The notes under the pieces were generated by a model. That model ran no database searches. It saw only the letters and a list, made by a program, of their open reading frames with translations, and had not been told where the DNA came from. A program made the translations under genes and the position numbers. 28,513 bases of DNA from Lachnospiraceae bacterium (lineage in GTDB: Bacteria; Bacillota; Clostridia; Lachnospirales; Lachnospiraceae): contig CAAFJI010000207.1 in assembly GCA_900763175.1 (NCBI GenBank), forward strand, positions 1 through 28,513, given 5' to 3'. Below are positions 16,201-24,247 of this stretch, piece by piece (the first letter of the stretch is position 1; each line of letters starts with the position of its first letter).

Positions 16201-17267
16201 TTGCAGGAAGTATGGGATTGCTGCTGGTTGGATTTGGACTCCAGGATTCCATCAGCGACATTGCCACAATTCAATATCGTGATCTTCAGCATTATGATGG
16301 TATGATCATCGAGGATGGAGATGCCGCTCAGGAGGAAAAAGAAGCACTGGTGAATTTTGTGAGCAGTAATGAGAGGATTGAGCATAGCAATCGTATTCAG
16401 TTTACCAAGATCAGTGCTCCAAAGGGCGATTCTAATATTAGTATTTATCTGTTTGTACCAGAAAAACTGGATGAATTTGCGAAAGATGTGACTTTGCAGA
16501 ATAGAATTACCAGGGAGCAGTACGAGCTTACAGATGAAGGAGCTGCTATTTCCGAAAAAACAGCCAGCCTTCTGAATCTTAAGATTGGAGACACTATGAC
16601 TCTGGAAAAGGCAGATAAGCAATATCAGGTAAAGGTTGCTGTTATTACGGAAAATTATATGAGCCATTATCTCTATATGACACCGGCTGTGTATAAGCAG
16701 ACCTTTGGGGAAGCGCCGGATTATCAGGACATTGTGTTTACCATAAAAGCAGAATACAGGGATGAGATGGAGACGGTGGGAACTGAGATTCTTACACATC
16801 CGGCAGCACTTAGCATCAGCTACACCAGCAGTTTGTCTGGTCAGATCGACCGTATGCTTAGTACCCTTGATGCGGTTATCCTTGTACTGATCGTTTCTGC
16901 CGGTATGCTGGTGTTTGTAGTTCTGTATAATTTGAATAATATCAACATTACAGAACGCCAGAGAGAACTTGCCACTTTGAAGGTACTTGGCTTTTATGAC
17001 GGAGAGGTATCTCAGTATGTACTCAGGGAAAACATAATTCTTACAGCCCTTGGTATTGTGTTCGGAGCTGCATTTGGAATTGTGCTTCACAGATATGTGA
17101 TTACCACAGTGGAAGTGGATGCAGTTATGTTTGGACGAAGCATTAAGCCCCTGAGCTTTATATACAGCGGTATTCTGACCAGTGTATTTTCCATTGTAGT
17201 AAACGGAGTCATGCATTTTAAACTGAAAACCATTGATATGGTAGAGTCTTTAAAGAGCGTGGAGTAA
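13281..17267 (+). CDS. FtsX-family ABC permease with giant coiled-coil domain
   Basis: A 1328-residue permease. The order is: TM1 (about 17-38) after a basic N-terminus; a periplasmic-core-like extracellular domain (about 40-240); a very long, repetitive coiled coil (about 250-770) built of units such as LADGKKELAEGKKAL; three membrane segments forming the first FtsX domain (about 793-920); another segment (about 967-993); a second extracellular domain; and a C-terminal FtsX domain with three segments, including ITERQRELATLKVLGF. About eight membrane helices in total. The coiled coil should project far into the wall or beyond. The repeats resemble those of YhgE/Pip-type proteins. I chose ATG 13281 with AGG at 13271-13273 as a modest ribosome site. 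It pairs with the ATPase upstream; the substrate is unknown. Confidence 0.88.
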   Translation: MKALRKEFWMEIRKSKSRFISIFLIVALGVAFFSGIQASSPDMRYSGDAYYDESQLMDIKVVGTMGLTEEDVTSIEQIDGVERAEGAWSTDVMCGTGEKQKVLHIESVNDTVNSLEAMEGRLPEKSGEIFLDGTFASANGYSIGDKVTLREGEDSTLLQTTEYTVVGTGRSPLYISFNRGNSTLGTGEVNGFGYVLPEEFEQEIYTQIYVMAHGAKELTSYTDAYESLIEKIKGRVEGIAEERCQVRLENVKADAREEIKDAQKKLDDGKKEADEKLADAKEQLDQGEKDLQNGKKEYQDGEQQLADGKKELAEGKKALADAKAQLEDGKTQLAEGKKQLADSKTQLDSARNQLDEGWSQVNAAKAQLAEGKKQLEEAQAQVDSGLAEVEKNQKALDENAAKIEEAKAQLASGEAQIAAARTQLDEQQVQLNTSKSELAAGQEQLASSKADLNEKKQQCEAGLAQVEAGESQLAQGESDLAAARSQLTQLQAQRDALQAQYNAALENPEFTQEELTQLADQISSLESQCQALQAQIEGNAAQLEATRQQLAASRSELESSLSTITAGLAAAAQKESELNAAQAQITEGQVQIDAGYSQVAQQEQQLETSKKEIAAGEKKISKGQKKINTAKKKLQKAQNEINANKKNLTSGEQELAANTAKLNESEQQYASGLAQYSQGQQQIAENEAKLASGESEIADNEKKLSDGEKEIADSEKKLADAKKDLEQGEQDLEDGKKEYEDSKKEAEDEIADNEKKLSDAREELETLEQPEWMVTDRKDLPEYTDYGDNAERLKNIGQVFPVIFFLVAALISLTTMTRMVEEQRIQIGTLKALGYRKRSIAAKYICYALFATVGGSILGMLIGEKIIPYIIITAYGIMYHNVSNSLSIDYQLSYALIAAGASIVCTVGATLFACGKELQETPASLMRPPAPKKGKRVLLERITFIWKHLSFSWKSTIRNLFRYKKRLIMTIFGIAGSMGLLLVGFGLQDSISDIATIQYRDLQHYDGMIIEDGDAAQEEKEALVNFVSSNERIEHSNRIQFTKISAPKGDSNISIYLFVPEKLDEFAKDVTLQNRITREQYELTDEGAAISEKTASLLNLKIGDTMTLEKADKQYQVKVAVITENYMSHYLYMTPAVYKQTFGEAPDYQDIVFTIKAEYRDEMETVGTEILTHPAALSISYTSSLSGQIDRMLSTLDAVILVLIVSAGMLVFVVLYNLNNINITERQRELATLKVLGFYDGEVSQYVLRENIILTALGIVFGAAFGIVLHRYVITTVEVDAVMFGRSIKPLSFIYSGILTSVFSIVVNGVMHFKLKTIDMVESLKSVE

Positions 17268-17290
17268 ATTGTGAAGTTTTTTAAAGCCCC

Positions 17291-17319
17291 TTGACAAGCT
17301 GGAAATTTGCAATTATAGT
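17291..17319 (+). promoter_or_regulatory. Sigma-A promoter of valS
   Basis: A perfect TTGACA (17291-17296), a 17-base spacer and TATAGT (17314-17319). It predicts a transcript that begins near 17326 and includes the T-box leader. Confidence 0.8.
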
Positions 17320-17325
17320 AATATC

Positions 17326-17663
17326 AAGGTGCGGAGCAGAAATGCCCCGTTATCAGAATAGGAAAAGGCTTTGAAAAAGAGGAGTAGGCAGAATGTACTC
17401 ACAGAGAGAAGTGTCCGGCAGTGAGCCGTGGTGGAAGACATTTTGAGAAAAGCATAAGCTGAAGGTAGCTTTGGAGCCGGAGAACGGAAGAGGCAGTCTG
17501 TCAGGTGGCTTCATCTGAAGAATTGTTTTGCGTAAGTTTTCCCGTTATTCCAGCGTTAAGGGAAAAGAGATATGTGCCGGTTATAGAAAGTCAGCCTGGT
17601 ACATAATGAAGGTGGTACCGCGTTAATTTCGCCCTTCACACAAGTTCGTGTGGAGGGCGTTTT
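17326..17663 (+). promoter_or_regulatory. T-box riboswitch of valS
   Basis: A long leader ending in the canonical T-box sequence TGGTACCGCG (17613-17622), which base-pairs with the free acceptor end of uncharged tRNA. Stem I features include the CAGAGAGAAG AG-bulge region near 17401. A likely valine specifier codon is GTA at 17465-17467 (context GAAGGTAGC), which I assign with less certainty. Uncharged tRNA-Val should stabilise the antiterminator and allow valS transcription. The terminator is listed separately. Confidence 0.88.
17630..17663 (+). terminator. T-box terminator hairpin
   Basis: CGCCCTTCACAC pairs with GTGTGGAGGGCG, 12 pairs with one G-U, around AAGTTC, followed by TTTT. It is mutually exclusive with the antiterminator that contains the T-box bases. 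Confidence 0.88.
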
Positions 17664-17666
17664 CTA

Positions 17667-17788
17667 TGCAATAGGAATCCCTGTTGCATAAAAAGCCCTG
17701 TCGGGCAAAATCGCATTGCGGCAGAAAGGCAGATACCGCTGAAGTAACCTGCCGCAGGCGGAGAATCCTGCAAGCATGATTCTTTTTT
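17667..17788 (+). repeat. GC-rich structured interspersed repeat, copy B, in valS leader
   Basis: About 122 bases homologous to 5752-5883. The hairpins recur with changed but still pairing bases: TGCAATAGG with CCCTGTTGCA, GCCC-TGTC-GGGC, CCTGCCGCAGGCGG, and GAATC...GATTC followed by TTTTTT. The element begins 4 bases after the T-box terminator U-run and ends about 20 bases before the valS ribosome site, so it is transcribed in every full-length valS message. Confidence 0.7.
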
Positions 17789-17821
17789 ATGCAGCAGAAG
17801 ATGAAATCTAGGAGGAAAATC

Positions 17822-20473
17822 ATGAGCAAAGAACTTGCAAAGACCTACGATCCTAAGGGAATCGAGGACCGTTTGTACAAAAAATGGATGGACAACGGAT
17901 ATTTTCATGCAAAAGTAAATCCAGATAAGAAACCATTTACGATTGTTATGCCGCCGCCCAACGTAACGGGCCAGTTGCACATGGGCCATGCATTAGATGA
18001 AACCATGCAGGATATTCTTATCCGATTCAAAAGAATGCAGGGTTACGAGGCTTTGTGGCAGCCGGGAACCGATCATGCAGCAATTGCTACAGAGGTTAAG
18101 GTTACGGAGAAACTGAAAAAAGAAGGGATTGACAAAGCTGAGATCGGCCGTGAGAAATTCCTGGAATACGCATGGGAATGGAAAGAAGAGTACGGTGGAA
18201 AAATCATCAACCAGCTGAAGAAGCTGGGAGCATCCGCAGACTGGGAGAGAGAACGTTTCACTATGGACGAAGGCTGCTCCAAGGCTGTACAGGAAGTTTT
18301 TATCAAATTATATGAAAAAGGTTACATCTACAAAGGTTCTCGTATTATCAACTGGTGTCCGGTATGCCAGACCTCCATTTCCGATGCTGAGGTAGAACAT
18401 GAGGATCAGGATGGATTTTTCTGGCATATCAATTATCCGGTCGTAGGAGAAGATGGAAAATTCGTGGAAATTGCTACAACTCGTCCTGAAACACTTCTTG
18501 GAGATACTGCAGTTGCAGTAAATCCAGATGACGAGCGTTACAAAGATATTGTAGGTAAAATGCTGAAGCTTCCACTTACAGACAGAGAAATTCCGGTAAT
18601 TGCTGATGAATATGTTGACAAAGAATTTGGAACTGGCTGTGTTAAGATCACACCGGCTCATGACCCTAATGACTTTGAGGTTGGAAAAAGACATAACCTT
18701 CCGGAAATCAATATTATGAACGATGATGCTACCATCAATGAACTGGGTGGAAAATATGCAGGAATGGATCGCTATGAAGCAAGAAAAGCAATGGTAGAAG
18801 ATCTTGATAAGCTTGGTCTTCTGGTAAAGGTAGTTCCTCACAATCACAGTGTAGGAACACATGACCGCTGCCATGCAACTGTAGAGCCAATGATTAAGCC
18901 GCAGTGGTTCGTAAAGATGGACGAGATGGCAAAGGCTGCAATTAAAACCCTGGATGACGGAAATCTGAAATTTGTTCCGGAACGTTTTGATAAAACCTAT
19001 CTTCACTGGCTGGAGAACATCCGTGACTGGTGTATTTCCCGTCAGCTGTGGTGGGGACACAGAATCCCGGCTTACTACTGTGATGAGTGCGGCGAGACTG
19101 TTGTTGCAAGAGAAATGCCAGAGAAATGTCCGAAATGTGGATGTACCCATCTTCATCAGGATGAGGATACTCTGGATACCTGGTTCAGCTCTGCACTGTG
19201 GCCATTCTCCACACTTGGCTGGCCAGACAGGACACCAGAACTGGAATATTTCTATCCTACAGACGTACTGGTTACAGGCTATGACATTATCTTCTTCTGG
19301 GTTATCCGTATGGTATTCTCTGCTCTTGAGCAGACTGGAAAAACACCGTTCCATCATGTACTGATTCATGGTCTTGTACGAGATTCCCAGGGACGTAAGA
19401 TGAGTAAATCTCTTGGAAATGGTATTGACCCACTTGAAGTAATCGACAAATACGGAGCAGATGCCCTTCGCCTTACCCTGATGACAGGAAATGCACCTGG
19501 AAATGATATGCGTTTCTATTGGGAGCGTGTAGAGTCCAGCCGTAACTTTGCTAACAAGATCTGGAATGCTTCCCGTTTCGTACTTATGAACCTGGAAGGA
19601 AAGATCGTTACAGAACCTGAAATTGCTTCTCTTTGCGCTGAGGACAAATGGATCCTTTCCAGACTGAACAACGTAATTAAAGAAGTAACAGAGAATATGG
19701 ACAAATATGAGCTGGGAATTGCAGTTCAGAAGGTTTATGATTTCCTGTGGGACGAACTTTGTGACTGGTATATTGAGATTGCCAAGGTTCGTCTGTGGAA
19801 GGCGGAGGAAGATCCAAAGGCTGCCAATGAGGCATTGTGGACACTTCGTACGGCACTGACCCAGGGCCTGAAGCTTCTTCATCCGTTTATGCCATTTATC
19901 ACCGAGGAAATCTATTGCACCCTTCTTCCGGAAGAAGAGTCTATTATGATTTCTGACTGGCCGGTTTACAAGGAGGAGTGGAATTCTCCGGAGGCAGAGC
20001 TTGCAATCGGAAGTTTCCAGGAGGTTGTACGTGGAATCCGTAATACCAGAACCAGCATGAATGTTCCACAGAACAGGAAAACACATTTGATCATTGTTGG
20101 AAAAGATGCCGCTATTTGTGAGATGTATGAGAATAGCAAGAAGTCTTTTGTAAATCTTGCATTTGCAAAAGAAATCCATGTTCAGCAGGACAAGACAGGA
20201 ATCGGCGAGGACGCTGTTTCCGCAGTTGTTTCTAATGCGGTTGTTTATATGCCTCTTGAGGACCTTGTTGATAAGGAAAAAGAGCTGGAAAGACTGACAA
20301 AAGAGCAGGATAGACTTACAAAGGAGATTGCTCGCTGCGAGGGAATGCTGAACAATCCGAACTTTGTAAATAAAGCGCCTGCTGCAAAGGTCGATGCAGA
20401 GAAAGAAAAGCTTGCAAAATATCAGGAAATGAAGGAAAAGGTCAACACACAGCTTGAACAGCTGAAAAGATAA
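17822..20473 (+). CDS. valS: Valyl-tRNA synthetase
   Basis: An 883-residue class I aminoacyl-tRNA synthetase that charges tRNA-Val. HMGH (HIGH motif) lies at 53-56 in PPPNVTGQLHMGHALDE, the CP1 editing domain at roughly 200-350, a cysteine cluster CDEC...CPKC at about 420-440 (zinc-ribbon-like), and KMSKS at 526-530. The anticodon-binding domain follows, and the C-terminal 65 residues form the coiled-coil arm typical of ValRS (VDKEKELERL...TQLEQLKR). The length is normal. ATG 17822 follows AGGAGG at 17810-17815. Expression is under the T-box leader upstream. The next gene starts 13 bases later and may be co-transcribed. Confidence 0.98.
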   Translation: MSKELAKTYDPKGIEDRLYKKWMDNGYFHAKVNPDKKPFTIVMPPPNVTGQLHMGHALDETMQDILIRFKRMQGYEALWQPGTDHAAIATEVKVTEKLKKEGIDKAEIGREKFLEYAWEWKEEYGGKIINQLKKLGASADWERERFTMDEGCSKAVQEVFIKLYEKGYIYKGSRIINWCPVCQTSISDAEVEHEDQDGFFWHINYPVVGEDGKFVEIATTRPETLLGDTAVAVNPDDERYKDIVGKMLKLPLTDREIPVIADEYVDKEFGTGCVKITPAHDPNDFEVGKRHNLPEINIMNDDATINELGGKYAGMDRYEARKAMVEDLDKLGLLVKVVPHNHSVGTHDRCHATVEPMIKPQWFVKMDEMAKAAIKTLDDGNLKFVPERFDKTYLHWLENIRDWCISRQLWWGHRIPAYYCDECGETVVAREMPEKCPKCGCTHLHQDEDTLDTWFSSALWPFSTLGWPDRTPELEYFYPTDVLVTGYDIIFFWVIRMVFSALEQTGKTPFHHVLIHGLVRDSQGRKMSKSLGNGIDPLEVIDKYGADALRLTLMTGNAPGNDMRFYWERVESSRNFANKIWNASRFVLMNLEGKIVTEPEIASLCAEDKWILSRLNNVIKEVTENMDKYELGIAVQKVYDFLWDELCDWYIEIAKVRLWKAEEDPKAANEALWTLRTALTQGLKLLHPFMPFITEEIYCTLLPEEESIMISDWPVYKEEWNSPEAELAIGSFQEVVRGIRNTRTSMNVPQNRKTHLIIVGKDAAICEMYENSKKSFVNLAFAKEIHVQQDKTGIGEDAVSAVVSNAVVYMPLEDLVDKEKELERLTKEQDRLTKEIARCEGMLNNPNFVNKAPAAKVDAEKEKLAKYQEMKEKVNTQLEQLKR

Positions 20474-20486
20474 AAGGAGAATTTGC

Positions 20487-22499
20487 ATGAAACTGAGCAA
20501 ATTTTGCAATAACATTTCCCTGATTCTCCAGGCATTGTGGTGCGCAGTCCTCTATTTTATCATAGAGGCACTGTGCCGTCATTCCCTGGTGGAGGCATGG
20601 GAATATATGACGGGGAAGCCTCTTGTGTTCGCATATAACACAGCATTTATTTTTACAACTATGCTGATCGTATATCTGTTTCACAGGCGGTTTTTCTGGA
20701 GAGTGGTAGTTTCTGTATTCTGGCTGTTTCTGGGAATTGTAAACTGTATTTTGCTGATGAACCGTGTTACTCCGTTTACCGGACCGGATCTGCATATGCT
20801 TACAGACGGTATTGCAATTATGCAGAAGTATCTTCCTTTTTACGGTGTGGTGATTGGATGTATTATCATCGGTTTTGTGCTTCTGTTACTTTTGATCCTT
20901 TTTATAAAGGGACCGAAATATCGGCAGAAGATCCGCTATCGCTATGTGGTTCCGCTTATTATTGTGGGAGTCGTAGCTTTTGGTGGAATTACGCAGCTTG
21001 CACTGGAAAAGAGAGTATTATCCAATTATTTTGGAAACATTGCATTTGCTTATGAGGATTATGGATATCCTTACTGTCTTGCAACTACGATTTTCGATAC
21101 AGGAATCAGTGAGCCAAGAGATTATTCAGAAAAAGAGATTAAGAGAATCGAGAAAACAGAGTCTAATCTTCCGGAAACAAAGGAAAATGGAAAAAGACCG
21201 AACATCCTGTTTTTACAGCTGGAATCTTTTTTTGATCCAACTCTTGTAAATTATCTGGATATTTCGCAGGATCCGATTCCAAATTTCAGAAAGCTGATGA
21301 AAGAATATTCATCAGGATATTACAAGGTTCCGTCTGTTGGGGCAGGCACTGCGAACACAGAGTTTGAGACGATCACGGGAATGAGCCTTCATTATTTTGG
21401 CCCTGGGGAGTACCCTTATAAGAGTATCCTCAAGGAGACTACTTGTGAGAGTGTTCCCTATGTGCTGAAAAACCTGGGGTATTCCACGCATGCAGTACAT
21501 AACAATGAGGCCAATTTCTACGGAAGAAAAACTGTTTTCCCAAATCTGGGATTTGACACCTTTACTTCTGAGGAATATATGGCGAAAGAGAACCTGCAGA
21601 ATCCTCTTGGATGGGTGAAGGATAGTGTCCTTACAGAGGAAATCCTGAAATGTCTGGATTCTACAGAGGAACCCGACTATGTATATACGATTTCCGTGCA
21701 GGGGCATGGTGATTATCCAAGTGAGCCTATTTTGGATAATCCTACGATCACAGTATCTGGCTCTCCGACGGAAGCCTTGGACTGTAAGTGGGAATATTAT
21801 GTGAACCAGATTCATGAAATGGATAATTTTGTAAAAGAGCTTACTGATGCACTGGCAGATTATCCGGAAGATGTGATTCTTGTTATGTATGGAGATCATC
21901 TGCCTACGATGGGACTTACTGTTGAGGATCTGGATAACCGCTATCTTTTCCAGACAGAGTATGTAATCTGGGATAACATGGGACTTACCAAGAAGGATGA
22001 GAATCTTGCATCTTATCAGATTGCAGCGGAGGTTCTGGACAGAGTTGGCATTCACGATGGAACGATCATGAAATACCATCAGGCAAGAAGAAATACCAAG
22101 AATTACCAGGTGGATCTGGAAACGCTCCAGTACGATGTTCTCTATGGAAAGAGGTATGCGTACGGTGGCGACAATCCATTTGAGAGAACCAAGATGCGGA
22201 TGGGAATTTACGATACGACTCTGGATGCCATACGACTTGTGTCAGAAACAGATTATACTTATTATATTCAGGGAACAAACTTTACACCGTCCAGTCAGGT
22301 GAAATTAAACGGGGACTGGTATGACACAGCTTATGTAAGCCCGACCATGCTGGTAATTTCCGGAACAGAGCTGAAGGACTTTGACCGCTTGTCTGTAGTC
22401 CAAAGGAGCAATAGCTCCACAAGAAAAGCCTTGAGTAAGAGCTATGACCGTGCGGTTTACGCATTGTATGATAGTAAGTGGAAGCTGACTTCGCAGTAA
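20487..22499 (+). CDS. LtaS-like sulfatase-fold phosphoglycerol transferase
   Basis: A 670-residue membrane enzyme related to lipoteichoic acid synthases. The N-terminal part has about five membrane segments (roughly 12-30, 50-66, 72-91, 118-140, 153-171). The extracellular alkaline-phosphatase/sulfatase domain begins at about 237 with RPNILFLQLESFFD, where E246 fits the metal ligand. GAGTANTEFE at 285-294 contains the candidate catalytic threonine T288. Metal-site motifs TISVQGHGDYP and VMYGDHLPTMG follow. The last 130 residues form an extra C-terminal region of unknown role. The substrate is probably a phosphoglycerol or related polymer. The start is ATG 20487, 5 bases after AAAGGAG, and 13 bases after valS, so it may share the T-box transcript. 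Confidence 0.87.
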   Translation: MKLSKFCNNISLILQALWCAVLYFIIEALCRHSLVEAWEYMTGKPLVFAYNTAFIFTTMLIVYLFHRRFFWRVVVSVFWLFLGIVNCILLMNRVTPFTGPDLHMLTDGIAIMQKYLPFYGVVIGCIIIGFVLLLLLILFIKGPKYRQKIRYRYVVPLIIVGVVAFGGITQLALEKRVLSNYFGNIAFAYEDYGYPYCLATTIFDTGISEPRDYSEKEIKRIEKTESNLPETKENGKRPNILFLQLESFFDPTLVNYLDISQDPIPNFRKLMKEYSSGYYKVPSVGAGTANTEFETITGMSLHYFGPGEYPYKSILKETTCESVPYVLKNLGYSTHAVHNNEANFYGRKTVFPNLGFDTFTSEEYMAKENLQNPLGWVKDSVLTEEILKCLDSTEEPDYVYTISVQGHGDYPSEPILDNPTITVSGSPTEALDCKWEYYVNQIHEMDNFVKELTDALADYPEDVILVMYGDHLPTMGLTVEDLDNRYLFQTEYVIWDNMGLTKKDENLASYQIAAEVLDRVGIHDGTIMKYHQARRNTKNYQVDLETLQYDVLYGKRYAYGGDNPFERTKMRMGIYDTTLDAIRLVSETDYTYYIQGTNFTPSSQVKLNGDWYDTAYVSPTMLVISGTELKDFDRLSVVQRSNSSTRKALSKSYDRAVYALYDSKWKLTSQ

Positions 22500-22521
22500 G
22501 AGAAAAAGAGAATATATAACG

Positions 22522-22572
22522 AAGGGGGAGGACAATTCATCATGAAAAGCATGGTGGGCATCCCCCTTTCTT
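22522..22572 (+). terminator. Intrinsic terminator after LtaS-like gene
   Basis: AAGGGGGA pairs with TCCCCCTT, and an inner CATCATG/CATGGTG stem pairs with one G-U. TTTCTTT follows. The interval to folC (22573-22749) contains a perfect TATAAT at 22653-22658 with a poor -35, so a folC promoter there is possible but weakly supported. Confidence 0.7.
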
Positions 22573-22749
22573 TATGTAAAAAGAGATACAGAGATTCAGT
22601 TTTTGTCGGATAAAAAGTTACGATTGGGGCTGGACTTCTGGTGGGACTATTATATAATGATAGAGTAGCAATTGGAAATATGGACAGAGAGTCTTTTTAT
22701 AGTACGCTCTGGAAATACAATATTATAGATAAAGTGGTGAATAGAACTG

Positions 22750-24054
22750 ATGAATTACGAAGAAGCAGTTGCTTATATTGAGGAAACTCCTAAATTTACG
22801 ACAAAAAACAGTCTGGAACATACTAAGGAATGCCTGAGACGTCTTGGAAATCCCCAGGATAAATTCAGGGTGATCCATGTGGCAGGAACAAATGGAAAGG
22901 GAAGTACCTGTGCATTTCTTACTTCCGTGCTGAGAGAAGCCGGTTACTCCTGCGGGCTTTTTACATCTCCCCATCTGGTAAAGATCAATGAACGCTTTCA
23001 AATTAATGAGGTGAATATTGATGATGAAACTTTTTTAAATGCATTTATAAAGGTAAAGGCACTGGCAGATGAGCTGGTGGCAGAGGGAAGTTATCATCCT
23101 ACTTATTTTGAGATGCTGTTCCTTATGGGAATGGTGATTTTTGCAGATGCCGGTGTAGATTATGTGACTTTGGAAACAGGACTTGGAGGAAGACTGGATG
23201 CGACCACTGCTGTGGAGAATCCGGCAGCCTGTGTGATCACATCCATCAGTCTTGACCATATGCAGTATCTGGGAAATACTGTGAAAGAGATCGCAGGGGA
23301 AAAGGCTGGAATCATAGTTCCCGGTGTGCCGGTTATCTATGATGGAAATGATCCGGATGCAGCTCAGGTAATCGGCGAGAAGGCGAAGGAGCTTGGCAGT
23401 CCGGCATATAAGGTAGTTCAGTCAGAGACAAAGATTCTTGGAAATGATAAGAATGGAATTGATTTTTGTCTGGAAGATGCTTATTACGGAGATACCAGCT
23501 TCCATATTCCATTTATTGCCTGGTATCAGGTGATGAATGCTTCTCTTGCCTTGATGACCATGGAGGTGCTGAGAGAACAGATCCCGGTTACTATGGATCA
23601 GATGCAGGCGGGAATTGCCAGAACCAGATGGCAGGGAAGGATGGAGACAATCCTTCCCGGAGTAATTGTGGATGGTGCTCATAATGAGGACGGTGTCCGC
23701 AGATTTGTGGAGACTGCAGAGCGTTTTCAGAAGGAGTATCCGGTTACATTGCTGTTTTCAGCTGTCAGTGACAAGGATTACCGTGATATGATCCATACAA
23801 TCTGCAGCCGGATCAATTTTCGCAAGGTCGTTACCACCGAAGTGGGAGGATACCGGGAGGTTCCATCTAAGGAGCTTGCAGATATTTTTTCCGGTGAGGG
23901 ATGTAAAGAGGTCGGAAATTCAGATAGCATAGAGGACGCTTTCCATATGGCTTGTGATGCAAAAGGAGAAGATGGAATGCTTTTCTGTGTTGGTTCCTTA
24001 TATCTGGTTGGAGAAATTAAAGCACTTTTATTAAAAGAAAAGAAAGCACAGTGA
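22750..24054 (+). CDS. folC: Folylpolyglutamate synthase / dihydrofolate synthase
   Basis: A 434-residue Mur-ligase-family enzyme that adds glutamate to dihydropteroate and/or folates, with ATP. The P-loop GTNGKGS is at 46-52, the nearby LETGLGGRLDATTAV and SLDHMQYLGNT motifs bind Mg and substrate, IAGEKAGI carries the lysine that is carbamylated in the family, and VDGAHNEDG marks the C-terminal domain. The length is normal. The start ATG 22750 has only a weak ribosome site (AAGTGGTG), but no better in-frame start is seen. It is followed closely by a small ORF and a TPR protein gene, probably one operon. Confidence 0.94.
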   Translation: MNYEEAVAYIEETPKFTTKNSLEHTKECLRRLGNPQDKFRVIHVAGTNGKGSTCAFLTSVLREAGYSCGLFTSPHLVKINERFQINEVNIDDETFLNAFIKVKALADELVAEGSYHPTYFEMLFLMGMVIFADAGVDYVTLETGLGGRLDATTAVENPAACVITSISLDHMQYLGNTVKEIAGEKAGIIVPGVPVIYDGNDPDAAQVIGEKAKELGSPAYKVVQSETKILGNDKNGIDFCLEDAYYGDTSFHIPFIAWYQVMNASLALMTMEVLREQIPVTMDQMQAGIARTRWQGRMETILPGVIVDGAHNEDGVRRFVETAERFQKEYPVTLLFSAVSDKDYRDMIHTICSRINFRKVVTTEVGGYREVPSKELADIFSGEGCKEVGNSDSIEDAFHMACDAKGEDGMLFCVGSLYLVGEIKALLLKEKKAQ

Positions 24055-24074
24055 TGTCATCATGGAGGTAATTT

Positions 24075-24227
24075 ATGATTGATTACGAAGAAGAACTGAA
24101 GAAGTTTGAGCCTTGTCTGGATGTCACAGATGCAGAAAGTGCAATCTATGACAGGGAGATTACGGACATTCTTGATATTTTGCAGGAAATGCTCCGTGAA
24201 TCTAAAAGTGGACGCAGGGTAAAATAG
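24075..24227 (+). CDS. Small conserved-looking protein of 50 residues, function unknown
   Basis: An acidic and then basic small protein: it begins MIDYEEELKKFEPCLDV and ends ESKSGRRVK. The middle is predicted to be helical (DREITDILDILQEML). GGAGGT lies 5 bases before the ATG, an excellent ribosome site. The ORF sits 20 bases after folC and 20 bases before the TPR gene, all on the same strand. I do not recognise a family. Ribosome site, tight packing and coding-like composition support translation. Confidence 0.7.
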   Translation: MIDYEEELKKFEPCLDVTDAESAIYDREITDILDILQEMLRESKSGRRVK

Positions 24228-24247
24228 AATAGGAGATACGAGTACGA

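Noticed and set aside
18308..20515. A 735-residue open frame on the - strand opposite valS
   Set aside because: It is antisense to an unmistakable valS, has no ribosome site and has the composition of a codon-bias shadow.
22541..22612. A 23-codon ORF (starts MKSMVG) with a good GGGGGAGG upstream
   Set aside because: It overlaps the terminator hairpin at 22522-22572, and the apparent ribosome site is the left arm of that stem.
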